A stretch of DNA of 37,580 nt from a virus: positions 1 through 37,580 of IMG/VR virus record IMGVR_UViG_3300043446_004071; one strand, given 5' to 3'. The number at the start of each line of letters is the position of its first letter. Position 1 is the stretch's first letter. Position numbers and translations under genes: made by a program. This document shows positions 6,492-14,131 of this stretch, one piece after another. Below the pieces are notes generated by a model. That model ran no database searches and was not told the origin of the DNA. It saw only the letters and a program-made list of their open reading frames with translations.

Positions 6492-8038
6492 CACGCAAAA
6501 TACTTAACGATTTTTTCCCTGTCTCCTTTAATATAACTAATACATTCTTTTAAATCATCAGGAAGATTATTCCACAAGTTTACCATTTCTTGACCTGCGG
6601 TTTCTTTATTATAGTTTGTTCCCTGTGCATGTTGAATTTGATGTGCATAATCTCTAATCACAGGCCTCTTCATAATAAAAGAAATTGCATTCATTACAAG
6701 ATCCCAACCCCATCCCATTTTAATTGTTTCTGGCGTCATGATCTTTAAGAGATTTCTCTTATAAAAATCGCCAATTACATCTTTATGAATAAACCATACT
6801 GTTTCATCAGTACAAGCAACCATTTTAATATTTAAATCTTCCGATTGTAAACCATTAATATCGGTTTGATCTGAAGTATACCAGGTGTTAGTTATATCTG
6901 GAGCATAAACTCCCCACTCATAAAGATTATAATACTTTCTTGCATCTTCAACGAGTTGCTTCCAAGCGTCATATTCAGTATCTCCCTGAATATGAAGCAG
7001 AACTTTCTTATCATCCCTAAAAAGTTCCAGTGCCTTAGTGAATTGAGTTGTGAAGTAGGCAGAATCTCCAAGATTAATCCAACCATCCCTAGTATTGTTG
7101 TCATCACTATTGATAACAATGACATCATCAAACACTTCTTTTAGTGTGTCTTCAATAGCACAAGTTTTTTCAAACTGACGATTCCAGTTAAAAATAAATG
7201 GTTGGATATCTTTTACTCTAATTTGAGGAAATCTTTCTAAATAGCCCCTACTATTAAGATCGGCATGATCCCCATAATCATTACTAGTATTTAAATCTTG
7301 ATAAAGAATCTCAACATAAGGATTTAGAATACGTGCATAGTTAGTGATATTTGAAGACTTACCAATAATTGTTTTGCACATTGATAGCGTAGTTGCATCA
7401 ATCAAAACTTCATCACCCGCAAGAATCCTCTCAGAACTATTTGGTTCTGCTTGAATAGAGTAATGCAGACCAGCAGTACTCATGGTACGCTGATGATCAT
7501 AATAATGAATTATAACTTTAGAAAAATAGTTTTTAAACTCACATATCACATTACTTTGATCTGTTGTGAGAAATATACAATCATATTCACCAGAATTAAA
7601 CTCATCTTCTGTTGCTTTTAGATATTTTTCAATGGCAACAAATTCAGTATGCCCTACCCCATCAGTTCCACGATAATGAACACCCAAAGCATTTTTATAT
7701 TTTTCTCTAGGAATACTATTAATTTTTTTCTGCATTCTTTCGTTATAAGGTAAATATTTACGATACTTATCTAAATCAAAATCTTTAAAAGATGCCCAAG
7801 GGTAATCACAATCCCATCCATCTTGAGCATTAAATACCTTGTTAGCATCGTCAGATACACGAGAAGAATCAAACCAATGATCCGGTGTTCCATACAACAT
7901 AAACATTGATGGTGAAACACAGACTTGATTAAGATCAACTCCTTTACTCCCAAGTGTTCTAAAACTTGTCAAAATAGTAAGATAGTTTGAAAGGAATCCA
8001 CGATGCATTCCCTCAACTAATTTAATCTTAAAACTCAT
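6491..8038 (-). CDS. Two-domain glycosyltransferase: FUT8/NodZ-like domain plus second GT-like domain
   Basis: 515 aa from the ATG at 8038; AAAGGAG in the tail of the previous gene supports this start rather than 8122. Residues 1-250 resemble the fucosyltransferase fold of NodZ/FUT8/O-FucT: GVHYRGTDG at 119-127 fits their H-x-R-x-T-D sugar-nucleotide motif, then FLTTDQSN at 156-163 and TIIGKSSNITNYARI. From about residue 278 a different domain starts (FIFNWNRQFEKTCAIEDTL, VLLHIQGDTEYDAW, MGWGWDLVMNAISF), resembling GT-A-type transferases with a D-T-E motif in place of D-x-D. It may be a fusion adding two successive sugars. Domain calls are by eye; the second is weaker. Confidence 0.68.
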   Translation of the reverse strand: MSFKIKLVEGMHRGFLSNYLTILTSFRTLGSKGVDLNQVCVSPSMFMLYGTPDHWFDSSRVSDDANKVFNAQDGWDCDYPWASFKDFDLDKYRKYLPYNERMQKKINSIPREKYKNALGVHYRGTDGVGHTEFVAIEKYLKATEDEFNSGEYDCIFLTTDQSNVICEFKNYFSKVIIHYYDHQRTMSTAGLHYSIQAEPNSSERILAGDEVLIDATTLSMCKTIIGKSSNITNYARILNPYVEILYQDLNTSNDYGDHADLNSRGYLERFPQIRVKDIQPFIFNWNRQFEKTCAIEDTLKEVFDDVIVINSDDNNTRDGWINLGDSAYFTTQFTKALELFRDDKKVLLHIQGDTEYDAWKQLVEDARKYYNLYEWGVYAPDITNTWYTSDQTDINGLQSEDLNIKMVACTDETVWFIHKDVIGDFYKRNLLKIMTPETIKMGWGWDLVMNAISFIMKRPVIRDYAHQIQHAQGTNYNKETAGQEMVNLWNNLPDDLKECISYIKGDREKIVKYFA

Positions 8039-8039
8039 T

Positions 8040-8402
8040 TCAATCTCCTTTAAGTATACGATAACTATCTTCATCAAAATGTTGTGTTGAAAATTCAAAA
8101 AGTTCAGTATCTTCAAGAGCAATCATTTGATGCCTTAATCCACGATAAACATGAAACTTATCTCCCTTATTCAGGATTAGTTCATGCGCTAAAGCAATAT
8201 CATCTTTGTCATAATATTTTAACAAAATTTTTCCAGATTGTAAATAGAAAACTTCATCTTTCAACTCATGAAAATGCCAGGAACATTTTTTTCCCTTTAC
8301 AAAATAAAGAAGTTTTCCACAATACTCTTTAGAGTTTACGATCCATTTTTCAAATCCCCATCCTTTGGGTACAAATTTAATTTCCGAAGAAGTCATTTGC
8401 AT
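8040..8402 (-). CDS. Cupin-fold sugar-metabolism protein (phosphomannose-isomerase-like)
   Basis: About 120 aa. The start is ambiguous among ATGs at 8417, 8402 and 8396; 8402 follows AAAGGA, while 8396 gives MTSSEIKFVPKGWGFEKW. The core GWGFEKWIVN, LLYFVKGKKCSWHFHELKDEVFYLQSG and GDKFHVYRGLRHQM gives the two cupin motifs, with metal-ligand candidates H-x-H, E and a later H. This matches small cupins related to type II mannose-6-phosphate isomerase that accompany nucleotide-sugar genes. It overlaps the HAD gene, and both follow a sugar kinase and a nucleotidyltransferase, so it probably isomerises or epimerises the same sugar phosphate. The reaction is not determined. Confidence 0.72.
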   Translation of the reverse strand: MQMTSSEIKFVPKGWGFEKWIVNSKEYCGKLLYFVKGKKCSWHFHELKDEVFYLQSGKILLKYYDKDDIALAHELILNKGDKFHVYRGLRHQMIALEDTELFEFSTQHFDEDSYRILKGD

Positions 8403-8700
8403 TAATTCCTTTGTCATCTATATAGGCGTCACCAGCAGGTTTACCCATAAACAATTTGTGATATTTACATCCCCATTCTTTAAGTTGCAACTCTGTTATA
8501 TATCTCAAATTTTCCTCTGCTAGTTTTACATTATTATCATATCTACCCATGCCTCTTGCAGTAAAATAAACAATATAGTTTCCATCGTCGTAAAGTTGAT
8601 TGATTACTTTTATCCTATCTATTTTTGGTATAGAAGATAGATAGCTTTTACCATCATCTTTATCACAAATAGTTCCATCAATATCAATGACGTATTTCAT
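8377..8700 (-). CDS. HAD-superfamily sugar-phosphate phosphatase-like
   Basis: 107 aa from the ATG at 8700 (GGAG upstream); an ATG at 8709 is possible. It carries HAD motif I DIDGT (nucleophile D6, acid D8), motif II FTARGMG, and the late motif MGKPAGDAYIDDKG with the metal-binding acidic pair. This small capped-less form is common in capsule and LPS clusters beside nucleotidyltransferases. It lies between the PfkB-type kinase and the cupin and overlaps both. It occupies the place of GmhB, which removes the C7 phosphate in heptose activation, but its sequence is not typical GmhB, so this role is inference from context. Confidence 0.8.
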   Translation of the reverse strand: MKYVIDIDGTICDKDDGKSYLSSIPKIDRIKVINQLYDDGNYIVYFTARGMGRYDNNVKLAEENLRYITELQLKEWGCKYHKLFMGKPAGDAYIDDKGINANDFFGN

Positions 8701-9433
8701 TAATATCATCTCCGTTTAAAACATAAGTCCCAAAGTTCTGAACTGCTATTGCAGCTGCTTTATTGGCATAAGGTATTGCTTTTTCTATTGTACCACACTC
8801 TAAGTAAAAATAAACTAATGCAGATAAAAAGGTATCTCCTGCACCACAAACATCAAATACATTTACCTTTTCTCCAGGATAAGTTACGCCATTATATTCT
8901 GCTCCATCAGAACCTCTTGTAACAATAATATTATTGTGTTTACTTTTTAAAAGTTTTGATTCATTATCATTAATTTTAATAAAACAATTTGAATTTGGTA
9001 GGATTAATTTTTTACTATCAACAAAAACAGGGATTACAGAATTAAAAACGATTTCAAATAATTTTTGTTGAGTAATAAATCCTTTATTATAATCAGAGAT
9101 GACCAATGCATCAAATTTTTCATTTGGCATTTCACATTTCATTGGAGATAAAGTATCTTCAACGTCCACTCTTAATATTTGTTGATTATACTTTTCATCA
9201 ATATATCGTGTTTTATAAATTTTTTCTTTGTTAGTTAGCATGTATACTTCCATGCCAAATGCTTGGAGATTATTTCTAACATTCCATGCCATTCCATTTT
9301 TGCTTTCTTTTTTATGAAACTTAAGAATTGGTACTGGTGCTTCTGGATTCAATCTTTCACAGGCTCCATATACATACTCATCAATACAACTATCTCCGAT
9401 TAATAATATTTTGTATGGTTTTTGTTGTGGCAT
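8684..9433 (-). CDS. PfkB-family sugar kinase, HldE kinase-domain-like
   Basis: 249 aa from the ATG at 9433 (AGGTG upstream). GDSCIDEYVYG at 13-23 and RLNPEAPVPI at 27-36 match the kinase half of HldE/RfaE (D-glycero-D-manno-heptose-7-phosphate kinase). SDYNKGF at 113-119 and the catalytic GAGDTF at 197-202 are the ribokinase-family ATP and base motifs. At 249 aa it is shorter than the roughly 310-320 aa of the HldE domain. The usual GGAANVA motif is replaced by NGMAWNVRNN, so substrate specificity may have changed. The gene overlaps the nucleotidyltransferase by 44 nt; in bacteria the two activities are often one protein with the domains in the opposite order. Confidence 0.86.
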   Translation of the reverse strand: MPQQKPYKILLIGDSCIDEYVYGACERLNPEAPVPILKFHKKESKNGMAWNVRNNLQAFGMEVYMLTNKEKIYKTRYIDEKYNQQILRVDVEDTLSPMKCEMPNEKFDALVISDYNKGFITQQKLFEIVFNSVIPVFVDSKKLILPNSNCFIKINDNESKLLKSKHNNIIVTRGSDGAEYNGVTYPGEKVNVFDVCGAGDTFLSALVYFYLECGTIEKAIPYANKAAAIAVQNFGTYVLNGDDINEIRH

Positions 9434-9788
9434 AATCACCTATCCTATCAAAGAATATTAATTTAGCTGCATAATAAGAGCCTATTACAAACTTATCTCT
9501 CCAATCAGAACCAACAACCATTATATCAGGTTTATAGGATTTTACCAATCCTTCAAGTTCTTCATCACTAGAAAAAAATCTTACTTCATCTACTGACTTT
9601 AAATTTTCCAAAAAGAATTTTCTCTCATTCTGACTATGTATAGGTCTTGTTATTCCTTTTTTTTCTTTTACTCTTTCGTCAGTATCAATACCAACACACA
9701 AATAGTCACCAAGACTTTTTGCGTAGTTCAAAAGTTCAATATGACCTCGATGTAAAATATCAAATGTTCCGTTTACAAAAATATTCAT
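9390..9788 (-). CDS. Cytidylyltransferase-fold nucleotidyltransferase, HldE C-domain-like
   Basis: 132 aa, ATG at 9788. NGTFDILHRGHIELL (6-20) gives the G-T-F-D and H-x-G-H nucleotide-binding motifs. GIDTDERVKEKKG, MVVGSDWRDKFVIGS and the C-terminal YATTKTIQNI match the RfaE/HldE domain II layout. It would join a sugar 1-phosphate to a nucleotide (ADP in the HldE pathway) and release pyrophosphate. It sits next to a kinase of the same pathway type and a HAD phosphatase. No GmhA isomerase to make the heptose 7-phosphate is seen in the window, so the host or another genome region would supply the substrate, or the sugar is different. Confidence 0.86.
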   Translation of the reverse strand: MNIFVNGTFDILHRGHIELLNYAKSLGDYLCVGIDTDERVKEKKGITRPIHSQNERKFFLENLKSVDEVRFFSSDEELEGLVKSYKPDIMVVGSDWRDKFVIGSYYAAKLIFFDRIGDYATTKTIQNIINRR

Positions 9789-9789
9789 A

Positions 9790-10347
9790 TCAGTGCTTAA
9801 AAATAACTAATAAACCACGATGGCATCTTTCATTTGGTAAAGTAGACTTGTTAAATAACTTGTGATGGATATTTTGTTCTTTACACTTATCTAAAATTTC
9901 CACTAAATTAGGGAAACTATCCTCAATTTCTGGAAAAATATTTACGTCATGGTAGATTAAAATACCTTCTGGTAGAAGTAATTCATTATAAACATATTCA
10001 AACCATTCATTTGTATGATGATGGTCAGCATCTGACATTATAAAATCATACTTATCTTGTGAGGAAAAGATGAATTTTTTTTCGTCTGAGGTAACTATGT
10101 TAATTTTTTCAGAATATTTTTGTTTTACTTCATGTGGAATAACAAAACCAAAATCATACCAGTTATCAACAAGAGTGTATTTTGGATTGTTTTGGTTTGT
10201 TTCAACTGACTTTAGAATTTCGTCAGTGACTCTACCCCCACCAATACCAAGTTCTAAAATGTTATCTGGCTTCAAAGAAGCAATCAATCCACCAATAAGA
10301 TGTGCATGAACTAGATCAATCTTTACACTTTCATTTTGTCCGAACAT
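9790..10347 (-). CDS. Class I SAM-dependent methyltransferase
   Basis: 185 aa, ATG at 10347 after GGAGATT. LELGIGGGR (31-39) is the SAM-binding motif I, TLVDNWYDF a motif-II-like acidic turn, and FIMSDADHHHTNEWF the post-motif with metal-ligand-like Asp/His residues, as in O-methyltransferases that act on sugars. It ends 2 nt before the nucleotidyltransferase starts. Within the cassette it could O-methylate a nucleotide-linked or assembled sugar. Acceptor unknown. Confidence 0.75.
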   Translation of the reverse strand: MFGQNESVKIDLVHAHLIGGLIASLKPDNILELGIGGGRVTDEILKSVETNQNNPKYTLVDNWYDFGFVIPHEVKQKYSEKINIVTSDEKKFIFSSQDKYDFIMSDADHHHTNEWFEYVYNELLLPEGILIYHDVNIFPEIEDSFPNLVEILDKCKEQNIHHKLFNKSTLPNERCHRGLLVIFKH

Positions 10348-10349
10348 TT

Positions 10350-11228
10350 TTAATCTCCTACAATAGAATGAATATAATCAGAAACTTCTTGGGGAACAAT
10401 ACTATAAATCCACTTATATTGATCTCCTATTGGTTTGATTGTTTCTATAGTTCCAACACCAGCTCCATGAAGAATGCTAGTTCTTAAAGATTCGCCAGTA
10501 ATGGGATGATCAATAAAGATTTGATTATTCTTTACATATAATTTTTTCCAACTCTCACAGTGATCAATTTCCCCCCAAGAATTTACTATACCATAAGTAA
10601 CACCACTTCCTTCTCTATCAATAATTTCACTAGTGTATTTGTCCTTTGCATGGAAAATATGATTCCAGGTATCTTGTTCATTACGAATCAATGGCCAAGG
10701 TTTAAAAGTAAAAGTTCTGCAATCACTTTGTTCTGCAACAAATTTATTAAAATCTCTCCACTCATACCAAAATTGTTTGTCATTAGATGCAACAAATCCA
10801 GCATTAACAAAATCAGAACCAGCAATAATTCCACCATCACCATATGGTTCATAAAAAGGAACCATGCATGGTTGCGCTGCCCCAGCTTTACCAAGAAAAT
10901 TATTGTTTCTAACACCAATTAAATCTTTGTCAGACTCAATAACTTTATCAAGACTTCCAATACAAATGCAATCAGCATCTAATAAAATAATCATATCATA
11001 ATCTTCAACATATGGAAGACATGTGATTACCTTTATCCAGTCTTGATATTTAATTTTTTCAGACATAATCCAAGGATTTTCTTTTTTAATAATTTCGGTT
11101 TTTTTGGAATCAATAATATAAAAGTCAATCTCTGGATGAAAATGATTGATAGATTTTTTTAACTTTTCAGGTCTTAGATATACTGCATAATCATCAGTAC
11201 ACCATGTTACAGCAGCTATTTTTTTCAT
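10350..11228 (-). CDS. GT-A glycosyltransferase, GT8-like
   Basis: 292 aa; the ATG at 11228 overlaps the upstream stop (ATGA). MIILLDADCICIG puts a D-x-D metal and sugar-nucleotide motif at residues 84-86, preceded by a Rossmann-like first half. DFVNAGFVASN and the late HGAGVG are at the places where GT8 enzymes have their acceptor and second metal-ligand motifs. GT8 members are retaining galactosyl/glucosyltransferases or glycogenin-like. No membrane helix is seen, so it is likely cytoplasmic. The exact sugar is not predictable. Confidence 0.7.
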   Translation of the reverse strand: MKKIAAVTWCTDDYAVYLRPEKLKKSINHFHPEIDFYIIDSKKTEIIKKENPWIMSEKIKYQDWIKVITCLPYVEDYDMIILLDADCICIGSLDKVIESDKDLIGVRNNNFLGKAGAAQPCMVPFYEPYGDGGIIAGSDFVNAGFVASNDKQFWYEWRDFNKFVAEQSDCRTFTFKPWPLIRNEQDTWNHIFHAKDKYTSEIIDREGSGVTYGIVNSWGEIDHCESWKKLYVKNNQIFIDHPITGESLRTSILHGAGVGTIETIKPIGDQYKWIYSIVPQEVSDYIHSIVGD

Positions 11229-12019
11229 TTTTTAAATGGATAGTCAACAACAGTCCAACGATTTCCATTAGAATCGCAATTTATTTGAGTTATGTTATTC
11301 ATGCGAATGTCATGATAAAAAAGTTTTGGTTTTATTTTTTTAGCGACACTATCAACTAAACAAAAGAAACTACTATTGACACAATGAATTTCTTTTGCAT
11401 TTTCAATAAGTTTTATATAAGACAACATATTTGTAGTCTGACCCATTTGAATCTCAATAATTTTTGTATTGGGGACAGACCCGATTTGATTTCTTCTCCA
11501 ATTCCACAAATCAATTGGATAGTCACTTTCTGCGCTAGAGTTCTTATGGAGTATAATATATTCTTTTTCTCCCCCAACTAAGTTATTATAAACTTCATCA
11601 GATCCTGGTATTTGTTTTGGTAGGATAAATTTATCATATCTTTCTTTAAAAAGTATTCCTGCTTGCTCATAAAACTGCCTATCAAAATTAACAGCAAAGA
11701 ATTCTAGAGGAGAATTTAATCTTTGAAGATAACGATAATAAACTTTTTCAAATCCAATTCTAGTCACTGGCCATCCTTTTTCTTGTGCCCAAGGAAACAT
11801 TTCTTGCTCTAGGGTTGCCCAATCATCATTAAATGGATGAACAATAATATTATCAAAATCTTGATATAAGCAACTTACAGTTTCATAGTACCTATGATGA
11901 CAAGGAATATGAAGTCTTTCACATAACTGTTCAGCATAGGTATGAACGATCCCATTGCAAATAAAGTTGTCACCTAATGAGGTATGATGATGAAAAACTA
12001 AATCAGGTATTTTATTCAT
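11225..12019 (-). CDS. GT-B glycosyltransferase, heptosyltransferase-like
   Basis: 264 aa from the ATG at 12019, which overlaps the upstream stop (ATGA); an ATG at 12031 would add four residues. HHHTSLGDNFICNGIV recalls the SLGD start of ADP-heptose:LPS heptosyltransferases (GT9). The C-terminal half has the second Rossmann-like unit with ENAKEIHCVNSSFFCLVDSV, placed like the nucleotide-sugar site of GT-B enzymes. Its presence with HldE-like activation enzymes is suggestive of a heptose-type donor. Similarity is distant and by eye. Confidence 0.55.
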   Translation of the reverse strand: MNKIPDLVFHHHTSLGDNFICNGIVHTYAEQLCERLHIPCHHRYYETVSCLYQDFDNIIVHPFNDDWATLEQEMFPWAQEKGWPVTRIGFEKVYYRYLQRLNSPLEFFAVNFDRQFYEQAGILFKERYDKFILPKQIPGSDEVYNNLVGGEKEYIILHKNSSAESDYPIDLWNWRRNQIGSVPNTKIIEIQMGQTTNMLSYIKLIENAKEIHCVNSSFFCLVDSVAKKIKPKLFYHDIRMNNITQINCDSNGNRWTVVDYPFKK

Positions 12020-12594
12020 TTTATTATACATGTTGCTTGCTCATGAATTGTTCTCGAAATCCATTCTGAAGAGATTTTACTTTTATTACAGAACTCTACC
12101 CAGGCTTTGATTTCATGGTCTGCATATTCTGGATAGTTGTAGATTTCATCAAAAGATATAACTGTTCCTTCAACTATTCTATCACAAAGTTTATCCAAAA
12201 CAAATTTTGTTGAGGAATATAAATCAGCATCTAGATGAAGATAAGCGACTGTATCTTTATGTATTTCCAAAAAAGAATCCAAAGTGTCTTCAAACAATCC
12301 AACAACTAACTCAATATTAGAGTTTACGTTTGGTAAATTTCCATATGTACTATAAGTTCCTTTTTTTTGGTGATTTCCCCAATCTTCTGGAAGACCATAA
12401 AAACTATCAAATCCATATACTGTATTATTAGTACACTCTGATATTAAATTAATAGTTCTTCCGGAACATACCCCAAACTCCAACCAGAGTCCTTCATTCT
12501 GAACATTAGAAGTGACTGTTTTAAAGTATGTATTGTCCCAAGGCGTAGTTTTAAGGGACAAGATTTTTTTTAATTCGCCTTTTACACTAATCAT
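12016..12594 (-). CDS. TylF/macrocin-type O-methyltransferase
   Basis: 192 aa; the ATG at 12594 overlaps the upstream stop (ATGA). LEFGVCSGRT (38-47) is the SAM motif. YGFDSFYGLPEDW (60-72) and HLDADLYSST (120-129) with SFDEIYNYPEY (148-158) match the TylF-type sugar O-methyltransferases, whose acidic residues (D122, D124, D149/E150) bind a metal. This family methylates sugar hydroxyls of macrolides and glycans. It is the best supported of the three methyltransferase-like genes in the cassette, and suggests that the final glycan is O-methylated. Confidence 0.83.
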   Translation of the reverse strand: MISVKGELKKILSLKTTPWDNTYFKTVTSNVQNEGLWLEFGVCSGRTINLISECTNNTVYGFDSFYGLPEDWGNHQKKGTYSTYGNLPNVNSNIELVVGLFEDTLDSFLEIHKDTVAYLHLDADLYSSTKFVLDKLCDRIVEGTVISFDEIYNYPEYADHEIKAWVEFCNKSKISSEWISRTIHEQATCIIK

Positions 12595-13451
12595 ATTAAA
12601 ACTCCATTTTCATTAAATTGATAAACTTTATTTACATTTCCACGATATAAATTAGCAAAAAATGCAACATTGCCTGTGTGATTTACAAGATATTTACATT
12701 CTGCAACACATCTTAATGCTGAATCAAACCACTGAGACCAATCAATAGAATCTTTACCATGATGTTCCATTAAACTCCAGATGACTTTATTTGATTCTGT
12801 TGATGGAGTTTCTTCAAAAGTAACCAGTGCGTCTCCAAGTTGTTCATAAAAGTATTGAATAACTTGAGTTTGATCTGTCTGTAAAAGAACTTTAAAATTA
12901 GGGTTATCTCTTAAAATATTTTTTACAATTTTTAAATATTTAGTTGGGGAACCTAATTTCAACTCCGTTCCTTTATCAGTACCTCTATATAAAACCGAAA
13001 TTGTTTTTTGTGGTTCAAGCTTATACTTATTAATTAAAATATTTTTTCTCTCAGAGATAAGATCATTTGGATTAAAAAATCTATCTCTTATTTTATTATA
13101 AATGTCAAAACGATAAAGATCAAATTGACACTTGTTGGGATCCGGCAAAGGAATATCAACAAATAAATCCAAATCTATTTTTTCATTAATCTTATGAAAA
13201 TCAAGATAAATGTCTTGATTTGGATTTTTTTTAAAATGACGATATCCCAAAGAATAATCTATTCTTTGAGGTACAATTCCATGCCTTAGAAGAATGAGGA
13301 GAGAGTTGAAAACTTGAAATTCATTTGAATAAAATCCGCAATTCCAAAGGCAATATAACTCGTTAACTTCGGGGTGGGCAAGTAAATCACAGCCAGCATA
13401 CCTACCAGTTGTTCCTTTTGCTACAATATATTTACAGTTGTGAAGTTTCAT
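12591..13451 (-). CDS. FUT8/NodZ-like glycosyltransferase
   Basis: 286 aa; its ATG overlaps the preceding stop (TGATG at 13451). VLYRGTDKGTE (153-163) and LLQTDQTQVIQYF (189-201) repeat the signature pair seen in the larger two-domain transferase of this cassette. The C-terminal ECKYLVNHTGNVAFFANL corresponds to the donor-binding helix of the O-fucosyltransferase/FUT8 fold. It is probably a second fucosyltransferase-like enzyme. The H of the usual H-x-R-x-T-D is Y here (L-Y-R-G-T-D). Confidence 0.68.
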   Translation of the reverse strand: MKLHNCKYIVAKGTTGRYAGCDLLAHPEVNELYCLWNCGFYSNEFQVFNSLLILLRHGIVPQRIDYSLGYRHFKKNPNQDIYLDFHKINEKIDLDLFVDIPLPDPNKCQFDLYRFDIYNKIRDRFFNPNDLISERKNILINKYKLEPQKTISVLYRGTDKGTELKLGSPTKYLKIVKNILRDNPNFKVLLQTDQTQVIQYFYEQLGDALVTFEETPSTESNKVIWSLMEHHGKDSIDWSQWFDSALRCVAECKYLVNHTGNVAFFANLYRGNVNKVYQFNENGVLI

Positions 13452-14110
13452 CAGGCACCGACAACATATTTGCGAAGATTTTTTTTATCAGTATCAATAG
13501 GGAAACAAATCAAATATCCTTCTTGAAGATAGGACTCTACAATAATATGGGTTTCATCTAGAAGTTCATAAACAAAATCTAGACTTTCCCCTCCGTGCAG
13601 TGCTTTATTTTGAAAGTTTCCATTCTCATATGGACCCTCTTTGTAAATACGAATATCATCAATAACAATAATATCTTTACTTACATTTCTCTTTTGATGA
13701 ACAATGTGCAGTTCCCCCTCAAGAGGAATTTTGATGTAATCTGGATCATCACGAATTACTTCGTGATTATATTGATCACGATATGAGTCTGGAAAGTGAG
13801 CATCAAGAAAAAACAGTGCTGGGTTTTCATCCAATACATCAAGAACCTTAGGAAGTTCATCATGACTGTTTCCCAAATATATACAGACATTGGAGTTATC
13901 TTTAAAATAATCTACTGCTTCATTATAAATTCTATCAAGAATTTCAATTGAGTGCATCTTTAAGTCAGATTTTTGAAGTTGCGAAACTTGAAGTAAAGAG
14001 TTCTGACCATAAGAATCTAAAATCCCACCTGTTCCAGTTTCAACATAATGTTTAATATTAAAATCTTCAAACGTGGGAAGAAGATGAATTGCGTTTTGTA
14101 ATTTTGCCAT
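13451..14110 (-). CDS. Rossmann-fold, methyltransferase-like protein
   Basis: 219 aa, ATG at 14110. KHYVETGTGGILDSYGQ is in the place of a SAM motif I but lacks the usual G-x-G-x-G. HSIEILDRIYNEA, FFLDAHFPDS and IIVIDDIRIY give the strand-plus-acidic pattern of class I methyltransferases, with an Asp-His pair that could bind metal. It starts the run of overlapping glycan genes and lies 21 nt after the epimerase gene. It could be a methyltransferase acting on sugars or an inactive relative; the family is not named with confidence. Confidence 0.55.
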   Translation of the reverse strand: MAKLQNAIHLLPTFEDFNIKHYVETGTGGILDSYGQNSLLQVSQLQKSDLKMHSIEILDRIYNEAVDYFKDNSNVCIYLGNSHDELPKVLDVLDENPALFFLDAHFPDSYRDQYNHEVIRDDPDYIKIPLEGELHIVHQKRNVSKDIIVIDDIRIYKEGPYENGNFQNKALHGGESLDFVYELLDETHIIVESYLQEGYLICFPIDTDKKNLRKYVVGA

Positions 14111-14131
14111 TTTTATAGAATAATTTACGAC

